The translations under genes were made by a program, and so were the position numbers. Positions 22,854 through 28,835 of a stretch of 28,835 nt of DNA are shown here, in pieces. This DNA is from an uncultured Collinsella sp. GTDB taxonomy: Bacteria > Actinomycetota > Coriobacteriia > Coriobacteriales > Coriobacteriaceae. The stretch spans positions 1-28,835 of the forward strand of contig CAAECF010000048.1 of the NCBI GenBank assembly GCA_900754275.1, in the 5' to 3' direction. The stretch's first letter is position 1. Each line of letters begins with the position of its first letter. The notes under the pieces were generated by a model. That model made no database searches. It worked only from the letters and a program-made list of their open reading frames with translations, and had not been told where the DNA came from.

Positions 22854-23814
22854 ATAAAAATTCGCCTACTCGGTGGACTTCGGGTTCTAGGTCTACGTCG
22901 AACTGCTCTTTGACTTTGGCTTGGATGTCGCGGATGAGTTCGTCGACGTCGGCGGCGGTGGCGTGGTCGGCGTTGACGATGAAGCCGCAGTGCTTCTCGC
23001 TCACCTGCGCGCCGCCAACGGCGTGTCCGCGCAGTCCGGCATCCATGATGAGCTTGCCGGCAAAGTGGCCCTCGGGGCGCTTGAAGGTGGAGCCGGCACT
23101 CGGCATGTCGAGCGGCTGCTTGTCCTCGCGGCGCTGGCGGTAGTCGTCCATGTCGGCCTTGATCATCGCGGCGTTGCCCGGGGCGAGATTGAAAGTGGCC
23201 GAAAGCACGATAAAGCCGTCGTCGGCGATGCGGCTCTTGCGATAGCCCAGGTTGAGTTCGTCGGCATCGAATTCGATGATGTTGCCGCTGCCGCGGGTGC
23301 CGTCGTCGAGCTGGCGAGCGGGTTTGTAGACGCGCACGGACTCTAGCACATCGGCCATGCAGGCACCGTAGGCACCGGCGTTCATGTAGCAGGCGCCGCC
23401 GACCGATCCGGGGATGCCCGAGATGGGCTCCATGCCGGTGAGGCCGGCCTCGGCTGCCGCCGCGGCGACATCGGAAAGCAAGGCGCCGGCTGCCGCCGTG
23501 ACGTGCGTGCCGTCGACCGTAATGTCGGAGAGGCCTTCGCCCAGCGCCACGACGACGCCGCGGATGCCCTTGTCGCCGACAAGCAGGTCGGAGCCGTTGC
23601 CCACGATGGTAAGCGGCAGGTCGCAGCGATAGCAGGTATCGAGCGTGGCGACGAGGCCCTGTTCGGTATCGGGCGTGACAAAGACGTCGGCCGGGCCGCC
23701 GATCTTAAACGTGGTGTGCTCGCGCATGGGCTCGCTCATCAACACGTTGTCCTCGCCGGCAACGCCAGCGAGCGCGCACAGCAGGTCCTCGTTAAAAAAG
23801 TCGTTCTCGTGCAT
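22852..23814 (-). CDS. murB: UDP-N-acetylenolpyruvoylglucosamine reductase
   Basis: Flavoenzyme that reduces UDP-GlcNAc-enolpyruvate to UDP-MurNAc in peptidoglycan precursor synthesis. FAD-binding region TTFKIGGPADV and VVGNGSDLLV-like stretch (IVGNGSDLLVGDKG), then SGIPGSVGGACYMNAGAYG, and the active-site serine in SAGSTFKRP are visible; EPEVHRVG ends the protein. I chose the ATG at 23814 (320 residues) with GGCGGA seven bases upstream; an in-frame start at 23859 would add 15 residues without support. Divergent from the LacI gene. Confidence 0.95.
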   Translation of the reverse strand: MHENDFFNEDLLCALAGVAGEDNVLMSEPMREHTTFKIGGPADVFVTPDTEQGLVATLDTCYRCDLPLTIVGNGSDLLVGDKGIRGVVVALGEGLSDITVDGTHVTAAAGALLSDVAAAAAEAGLTGMEPISGIPGSVGGACYMNAGAYGACMADVLESVRVYKPARQLDDGTRGSGNIIEFDADELNLGYRKSRIADDGFIVLSATFNLAPGNAAMIKADMDDYRQRREDKQPLDMPSAGSTFKRPEGHFAGKLIMDAGLRGHAVGGAQVSEKHCGFIVNADHATAADVDELIRDIQAKVKEQFDVDLEPEVHRVGEFL

Positions 23815-23997
23815 ATGAATATCCGCCTTTTGGTGGTCGTCGTCATCAATCGATTGCAATATACCCCACCCGGACGGATTTGGTGCGCTGACGGCGATAA
23901 AACAGCCGTCTACCGGATTGGTAAAGTGTTTATCACCGAGGTAGAGGGGTAGTCGCTATACTTTCAAGAGATTGCGCGTAAACCCGGAAGGAGCGAG

Positions 23998-25026
23998 ATG
24001 GCCAACAAAGTCACCCTCAAGCAGATCGCCCAGGAGGTGGGGCTTTCCCCCTCGTCGGTCTCGCTTGTGCTCAATAATCGGCCCTGTCGCATCTCGGAAG
24101 AAAACCGCAAACTCATCAAGGAGGTCGCGGCGCGCAACCACTATGTTCCTAACCAGATTGCGCGTAGTTTGGTCATGCGCGAGTCGCGCACGCTGGGCCT
24201 TATCGTCCCTAACATCGAGAGCCGCTTTTTTGCCTCGCTCGCCGGTAGCCTGGAAAAGCGCTGCCGCGAGGATGGCTATGCACTCTTCATTACCAGCTCG
24301 GGTGGAAGCGCCGATGACGATCTGGAGCTGCTGCGCCAGCTGGTGACGCGCGGCGTTGATGGCGTCTTCCTGGTCGTGGGCGACGAGTTCTCCGACGACC
24401 GCGCCCTGCGCGAAGAAGTCAGCCACCTGCCCATCCCGGCCGTAATGGTCGACCGTGCCATTGAGGGGCTCGAGTGCGACAAGGTGATGTTCGACCACGA
24501 GATGGGTGGCTACATGGCCACTCGCTATCTGATCGAGCAGGGCCACCGTCGCATTGCCTGCTTGGTTAACGCGCGCCGTTCCAATACGGGGCGTAAGCGA
24601 CTTGCCGGCTATGAGCGCGCGCTGCGCGAGGTTGGCTTGCCTATCGACGCGCGTTTGGAGTTTGAGAGCGAGTACTACATTCCGAGTGCCTACGAGGCCT
24701 CGGAGGCGGTGCTCGCGACCGACGCCACCGCCGTATTTGCAAGCTCGGACAACATTGCCCTTGGTCTGCTCAAGCGCTTACACGAGATGGGGAAGAGCAT
24801 TCCGGGCGACATTTCGGTGGTGAGTTACGACAACTCGGCCGCCGACGTTCTCTTTGAGCCGGCGCTGACCGCGATTGAGCAGGATCCTGGTATCCTCGCG
24901 GAGCATGCTTTTGGCTGCATGTCCAAGCGCCTTGCCGGTAGGGGCGGTAGACGTGCCGAAGAAGTCGTTCTGGAGCCGGCGCTTATCGTGAAGGGCAGCG
25001 TGCTCGATCTTACCGAATGTAGCTAA
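23998..25026 (+). CDS. LacI-family transcriptional regulator
   Basis: A 342-residue regulator. N-terminal helix-turn-helix VTLKQIAQEVGLSPSSVSLVLNN and hinge helix PNQIARSLV, then a periplasmic-binding-protein-like effector domain (from GLIVPNIES, about 67, to the end). Ribosome binding site GGAG is four bases from the ATG. A TATACT lies upstream at about 23956 as a candidate -10. No sugar gene is adjacent on either side (murB divergent, small unknown protein downstream), so its target cannot be deduced. Confidence 0.93.
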   Translation: MANKVTLKQIAQEVGLSPSSVSLVLNNRPCRISEENRKLIKEVAARNHYVPNQIARSLVMRESRTLGLIVPNIESRFFASLAGSLEKRCREDGYALFITSSGGSADDDLELLRQLVTRGVDGVFLVVGDEFSDDRALREEVSHLPIPAVMVDRAIEGLECDKVMFDHEMGGYMATRYLIEQGHRRIACLVNARRSNTGRKRLAGYERALREVGLPIDARLEFESEYYIPSAYEASEAVLATDATAVFASSDNIALGLLKRLHEMGKSIPGDISVVSYDNSAADVLFEPALTAIEQDPGILAEHAFGCMSKRLAGRGGRRAEEVVLEPALIVKGSVLDLTECS

Positions 25027-25080
25027 GCGTACTTGTTTGTTTGCATAGATTGCATGCGGAGTGTCCGCTATTTGCCGGCG

Positions 25081-25153
25081 GGGCCGGGGTGCCTGCCTTG
25101 TTTTGAGAAGTTCGCGGAGCCCACTTCTCAAAACAAGGCAGGCGCCCCGGCCC
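25081..25153. repeat. Long hairpin, 31-bp arms (copy D, lacking the conserved core)
   Basis: Arms 25081-25111 and 25123-25153 are complementary except one G-T pair, around an 11-nt loop TCGCGGAGCCC. The size of the arms and the location soon after a stop codon match elements A-C, but the conserved core is absent. No T-run follows. Function unknown. Confidence 0.85.
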
Positions 25154-25274
25154 TCGTCCGTGAACTCTTCCGCTGGGCGAGCTATAGACGCCGCGCACCG
25201 ATAGGGTAAGGCGGCGGCTTGAAATTGGTGCTATATTCAGGTTGAGTTGTTTAATGCTAGTACGGGAGGCTGAT

Positions 25275-25763
25275 ATGGGGCTGTTCAAGAAGAAAAACCC
25301 GCAGGATGCCTTTGATCCCGATGTGTTTACCATCACGGATACGATTTTGGACCCGCCGCGGTTTACGTTTTTGCCGGCTATCTACCAGGATGCCACGCAT
25401 CGCAAATGGGCCGTACATCAGCGCGGCGGCGAGCCGAAGATTTTTGACTATGCGGACGTGTTGCAGTGCGAAGTGGCCGAGGCGGGCGATCCGGAGGCCG
25501 AAGAAGCGGTCTCTAAACAGGAATTTGCCCAGCGTATCCTGGCAAATCCTGCCAAGGCAGCAAAAATAAATGCTGCCAAGCGTAATATGTGTCTTGGTAT
25601 GGGCGTTGTTGTGGCGGTTCAGACGGGAAAAGACGAGGTTTCCAAATTAGAGATTCCCGTTATGACCGACGAAGTCAAACGCGATTCAAGTCTATATAAG
25701 TCGTATCGGAATGTCGCCGAGAAGATCAAGGCAGAATTTGATGCCATGGGAGGGCTGGCCTAA
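25275..25763 (+). CDS. Small uncharacterised soluble protein
   Basis: A 162-residue protein with start at 25275 supported by GGGAGG five bases upstream. No signal peptide or membrane helix. The N-terminus is GLFKKKNPQDAF; the middle holds an IFDYADVLQCEV strand pair followed by a helical NPAKAAKINAAKRNM segment and a LEIPVMTDEVKRDSSLYK stretch. This pattern resembles C-terminal parts of DUF4428-like proteins but I am not certain. No functional assignment is made. It lies alone between the LacI regulator and the GntR pair, 38 bp before the latter, possibly in the same transcript. Confidence 0.75.
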   Translation: MGLFKKKNPQDAFDPDVFTITDTILDPPRFTFLPAIYQDATHRKWAVHQRGGEPKIFDYADVLQCEVAEAGDPEAEEAVSKQEFAQRILANPAKAAKINAAKRNMCLGMGVVVAVQTGKDEVSKLEIPVMTDEVKRDSSLYKSYRNVAEKIKAEFDAMGGLA

Positions 25764-25801
25764 TTTTGGCGGCATACGTTTCTGAATGAGGAGTCTGTGC
25801 A

Positions 25802-26569
25802 ATGGCAGGCGAATCTTATGCAATTCCCCCCAAAGATCATGCTGTTGAGGGAATTCTTTGGTATATCCAGCACCATCAGCTTGCCGGCGGCGATCGCCTG
25901 CCGGCCGAGCGCGTGCTGTGCGAAGAGATTGGCGTTTCGCGTACGGCGTTGCGTGCCGGTATCACGCGGCTTATCTCGTGTGGAACGCTCGAGAGCCGTC
26001 GCGGATCGGGCACGTATGTGTGTCCTCCCAAGCCGCTGAACATCTTCCAGGAAACGTATAACTTTTCCGATGCTGTGCGGACTGCCGGCCTGCACCCCTC
26101 TTCTCGTCTGGTTTCCACCGGGACCATCGAGGCGGATGAGGCGCTTGCCGACAAGCTTGGGGTGGCTGTAGGCGCTCCCTTGCTCCGCATGCAGCGCGTT
26201 CGACTTATTGAGGGCGAGCCGGCGTCAATCGAGACCGCTCACGTTAACCTGTCCCTGTGCCCATCGCTTCCCGAGCACGATTTTGAGTGTGAGAGCCTTT
26301 ACGATGTCTTGCTCAAAGAAGGTGGCGTGCGCGTTGAGCATGGACGTGAGCATATCTCCATCTCGCGTTTGAACTTCGAAGAGGCCGAGCTGCTCCAGCA
26401 AGAAGAGGGAACGCCGGTGTTCTATGAGAGCTCGATCGAATTTGATAAGGACATGCGTTTTGTGGAGCATTGCAAATCGGTGATTTTGCCCACAAAGTTC
26501 CGCTTTGCCGATAACGGCGAAGAGAACGGCATGAGGAGCGTGGCAGGTGAACAATGGCTGAAACAGTAG
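25802..26569 (+). CDS. GntR/HutC-family regulator (first of an overlapping pair)
   Basis: A 255-residue regulator with a winged helix (about 15-70; LPAERVLCEEIGVSRTALRAGI) and a UTRA domain (about 85-240; VRLIEGEPASIETAHVN). Ribosome binding site GAGGAG is eight bases before the ATG. The 3' end overlaps the next GntR gene by 16 bp, implying coupled translation. UTRA regulators of this type often sense sugar phosphates or amino-sugar phosphates, which fits the SIS genes downstream. Specific ligand unknown. Confidence 0.9.
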   Translation: MAGESYAIPPKDHAVEGILWYIQHHQLAGGDRLPAERVLCEEIGVSRTALRAGITRLISCGTLESRRGSGTYVCPPKPLNIFQETYNFSDAVRTAGLHPSSRLVSTGTIEADEALADKLGVAVGAPLLRMQRVRLIEGEPASIETAHVNLSLCPSLPEHDFECESLYDVLLKEGGVRVEHGREHISISRLNFEEAELLQQEEGTPVFYESSIEFDKDMRFVEHCKSVILPTKFRFADNGEENGMRSVAGEQWLKQ

Positions 26570-27267
26570 ATGCCACCCCGGTTTATATGCGCATTCGACG
26601 CTGCATCGAGGAACGTATCGAGCGCGGTGCATATCCCACGGGTTCCATGATTCCGTCCGAAAAAGACCTCGCCGAGGAATTTGGTACGACACGCTTGACC
26701 ATCCGAAGCGCTGTCGATGAGCTGGTTCGACGCGGGCAGATTCGCCGTGTTCGGGGAAAAGGTGCCTTTGTGGCGCAGAAAGTACCTGCTTTTTTTGAAC
26801 GCACGGTCGGTTTCCGTGAATCGGTCCGTGCTTCGGGCGGCGAGCCGTCCGTCCGTATTCTCGCGCGTTCCAAGCGTTATGCGGGGCCATATTACGCCGA
26901 CCTGTTTGGCATCGCCGAGGACGACCTGCTCTATTCCGTTCGACGCCTGAACTGCATAAACGGTAGCCCCGTATCGATTGAGACGGCGCTGATTCCCTGC
27001 CTGCTGTTCCCAACCATCGAAGATATTGACGTGTCGGTCTTCAGTTTGTACGAGACCTATGAGATGCTGGGCCGAAAGCCAGTCATGGCACAGGAAAAGC
27101 TCGATATCGAGGCACTGGGCGCACGAGATGCCGGCCTCCTTGGACTGGAACAGGGCGATCTTGTTTTGCTTTTGGAATGCGTGAGCTATGACGCGAGCGG
27201 TCAGGCTATCGAGTATGTAAAGTCCTTCAATCGTGGCGATACGGGCGGCTACACCTATACGTACTAG
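26554..27267 (+). CDS. GntR/HutC-family regulator (second of an overlapping pair)
   Basis: A 237-residue paralogue with winged helix IPSEKDLAEEFGTTRLTIRSAV and a UTRA domain (VRRLNCINGSPVSIETALIPC). The ATG at 26554 overlaps the preceding gene, with AGGTG upstream. Sequence similarity to the first protein is family-level, so this is not a recent duplication. The two may act together or sense different signals for the adjacent SIS-domain operon. No clear terminator follows before the SIS promoter region. Confidence 0.9.
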   Translation: MAETVDATPVYMRIRRCIEERIERGAYPTGSMIPSEKDLAEEFGTTRLTIRSAVDELVRRGQIRRVRGKGAFVAQKVPAFFERTVGFRESVRASGGEPSVRILARSKRYAGPYYADLFGIAEDDLLYSVRRLNCINGSPVSIETALIPCLLFPTIEDIDVSVFSLYETYEMLGRKPVMAQEKLDIEALGARDAGLLGLEQGDLVLLLECVSYDASGQAIEYVKSFNRGDTGGYTYTY

Positions 27268-27323
27268 CTGGGGCTTTGCATCGCGCGCGGTAACAGCCGG
27301 TCTGTTTGGGCAATTTGACCGAC

Positions 27324-27439
27324 TGTATATACAACCTTACATGGCTCAAAATCGACCGTTCGCCGAAGGGGATAAATTAATCGACAAAGAGGTATCAAAA
27401 AGCCGTAACCTGTAACTGTGATTGGTATCAAATACTAAT
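27324..27439 (+). promoter_or_regulatory. Candidate GntR operators upstream of the SIS genes
   Basis: TGTATATACA (27324-27333) is a perfect palindrome of the GntR/HutC type. GGTATCAAA occurs twice in direct orientation (27391-27399 and 27424-27432), 33 bp apart, about three helical turns. The second copy is part of an inverted repeat, TTGGTATCAAATACTAA. These are likely sites for one or both adjacent GntR proteins. Confidence 0.5.
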
Positions 27440-27460
27440 GATTTGTAACGAGGTGAGACG

Positions 27461-28576
27461 ATGAAGATGCTCGATTACGTTCAGCTTGCCCATGTGCGTA
27501 TGGGGGAGAACCTCGAGCGTTCGTCTGAGCTGGTAGCGCAGCTCGTTGATATTTTCCAGTCCGGTTCTTTTGACGCACTGCGCATCGTTGCTTCGGGTTC
27601 GTCGCGCCATGCTGCGGATTGCACCCGCGATTTCCTGCAAGATACGCTGCAGATGCAGGTGTCCGTTGTGACGCCCGAGGCCTTCGTCGATTTTGAACAC
27701 ACCTATCCACAGCATGCGCTCAACATTGCCGTTTCGCAGAGTGGCTATTCGACCAATACGATCGCGGCTCTTGATTACATGCGCGCACACGATATGGCTG
27801 CAGTTGCGCTCACGGCAAACGTCGAGGCACCCATCAAGGAACACGCCGACATCGTTCTTGACTACGGTGTGGGTGTCGAGTCGGTGGACTTTGTGACTCT
27901 GGGCGTCGAGGTTCTCGTTGAGTACCTGGTGTTCTTTGGTATTTACGGCGGTCAGGCGCGCGGAACGATTGACGCCAAGGGCGTTGCTCAGCGTCTTGAT
28001 GGCCTGCGCGAGGCTATCCAGGCTAATGCCGTGATGTGCAAGACCGCCGAGGCATATGTCCAAGACCACATGCTCGAGCTTTCTGAGCACACGCCCGCTA
28101 TGGTCGTCGGCAACGGCCCCAACTACGGTGTTGCCGAGGAGGCGGCGCTCAAACTGAGCGAGACCATCAAGATTCCTGCCATGCATCACGAAGGCGAGGA
28201 GTTCGTCCACGGTCCCGAGATGCAGATTGTTCCGGGCTACCTGGTGTTTATTGTCGACGATCCGCAGGGGTCGGAGCGTCTTGCGAATATCGCCGATGCG
28301 CTATCGAACGTTACGGCAAAAACGGTGCTGCTCACGGCCCATCCCAAGGGTAGGGCTCACGAGGTTGTGGTGCCTCAGGTGGCTCCGCTGCTCAGTGCAA
28401 TTCCCAATCTCGTGTTCTTCCAGACGATTGCGGCAATAATCGCCGAGCGTCTGAAGTCATGGGACGTTCACCCGTATCTCGATGCTGTCTCCAAGCAAAT
28501 GGAGGTCAAGGCGGAGGGCTACGAAGAGTCAGTCAATGCGCTTAAGGCCAAAGCGGCCGAGTGTTACGGAATGTAA
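27461..28576 (+). CDS. Double SIS-domain sugar isomerase/deglycase (GlmS-C/FrlB/AgaS type)
   Basis: A 371-residue protein with two SIS sugar-phosphate-binding domains: residues about 35-165 (ASGSSRHAAD, SQSGYSTNT) and 205-340 (VGNGPNYGVAEEAALKLSETIKIPAMHHEGEEFVHGPE). The last stretch is the catalytic region of GlmS-like isomerases and fructosamine-6-phosphate deglycases. There is no glutaminase domain, so it does not make glucosamine-6-phosphate from glutamine. Likely roles are deglycation of fructoselysine/glucoselysine phosphate or amino-sugar isomerisation (inference from family). Ribosome binding site GAGGTGAG is close to the ATG. Followed 60 bp later by a second SIS gene. Confidence 0.88.
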   Translation: MKMLDYVQLAHVRMGENLERSSELVAQLVDIFQSGSFDALRIVASGSSRHAADCTRDFLQDTLQMQVSVVTPEAFVDFEHTYPQHALNIAVSQSGYSTNTIAALDYMRAHDMAAVALTANVEAPIKEHADIVLDYGVGVESVDFVTLGVEVLVEYLVFFGIYGGQARGTIDAKGVAQRLDGLREAIQANAVMCKTAEAYVQDHMLELSEHTPAMVVGNGPNYGVAEEAALKLSETIKIPAMHHEGEEFVHGPEMQIVPGYLVFIVDDPQGSERLANIADALSNVTAKTVLLTAHPKGRAHEVVVPQVAPLLSAIPNLVFFQTIAAIIAERLKSWDVHPYLDAVSKQMEVKAEGYEESVNALKAKAAECYGM

Positions 28577-28636
28577 GCGGGTTTTGATGCCCGTTGGCAT
28601 GGGGGATGTGGAAACAACCCCAGAAAGGAGAGACAA

Positions 28637-28835
28637 ATGAAGGAAACCGAGAAGATCGAGATCATGCATTTCGACCAGGAGGGCTATCTCGAGGACGGCG
28701 AGGCGCTCTACGAGACCGGCAAGAAGATGACCGCGCTCGCCGACAAGGTTGCCGACGAGGGCTACGACGCCGTGTTCCTGATGGGCGTCGGCGGCACCTG
28801 GGACGAGCTCATGCAGCTCGAGTACCTCATGAACA
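28637..28835 (+). CDS. SIS-domain protein, 5' part only (truncated by window end)
   Basis: Starts at ATG 28637 with AGAAAGGAG six bases upstream and stays open to the window end (66 codons). The N-terminal helix region is followed by VFLMGVGGTWDELMQLEYLM, the start of a SIS fold with a Gly-rich phosphate-binding loop. The N-terminal layout recalls FrlB-type fructoselysine-6-phosphate deglycases. With the preceding gene it forms a SIS pair like that of glucoselysine/fructoselysine operons. Partial, so the family is provisional. Confidence 0.75.
   Translation, partial: MKETEKIEIMHFDQEGYLEDGEALYETGKKMTALADKVADEGYDAVFLMGVGGTWDELMQLEYLMN

Overview
The window looks like a gut Coriobacteriia (Actinomycetota) chromosome, most likely Collinsella or a close relative. 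This is inferred from GC-rich codon use, strong AGGAG/GAAAGG ribosome binding sites, a Tat-type lipoprotein signal on the sugar-binding protein, and the mix of maltodextrin, PTS and SIS-domain genes. No database search was possible. No phage, insertion-sequence transposase, CRISPR array or rRNA was seen.

Layout. 1-105 is the first copy of a structured inverted-repeat element. 228-2465 is cstA with a long leader holding a 14-codon Ile/Val-rich leader peptide and a strong terminator. 2572-4752 encodes a protein with a predicted winged-helix N-terminus, a disordered middle and a Toprim C-terminus, followed by element copy B and tRNA-Gln(TTG) on the minus strand. 5263-7332 (minus) holds a signal-less double peptidoglycan-binding-domain protein and a trans-polyprenyl diphosphate synthase. 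7446-20000 is a large alpha-glucan block: a PTS EIIC-EIIB-HAD phosphatase fusion (minus), a divergent TreR-like GntR regulator, a complete CUT1 ABC importer (binding protein, two permeases, MalK-type ATPase), a tandem array of three 57-bp hairpins, then malQ and glgP (minus). galE (minus), a coiled-coil CHAP hydrolase (plus) and element copy C, murB (minus) and a LacI regulator (plus) follow. The right end has a small uncharacterised protein, two overlapping GntR/HutC regulators and two SIS-domain genes, the second cut by the window edge.

How they work together. The alpha-glucan block can be read as one regulon. A near-palindromic 12-mer close to TTGTTTAAACAA lies at the putative promoters of the PTS fusion, the GntR gene, the ABC importer (twice) and malQ. 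Oligosaccharides would enter by ABC transport and be processed by MalQ and GlgP. A disaccharide would enter by the PTS as a phosphate ester, which the fused HAD domain may dephosphorylate. The right-end GntR/SIS cluster resembles amino-sugar or Amadori-product (fructoselysine/glucoselysine type) catabolism.

The strongest candidates for something undescribed are: (1) three copies of a ~67-70 nt conserved core with compensatory base changes, each flanked by long perfect inverted arms whose sequence is unrelated between copies; (2) the Ile/Val attenuator-like leader upstream of cstA; (3) the EIIC-EIIB-HAD fusion; (4) the three-hairpin array with constant 25-nt interiors.
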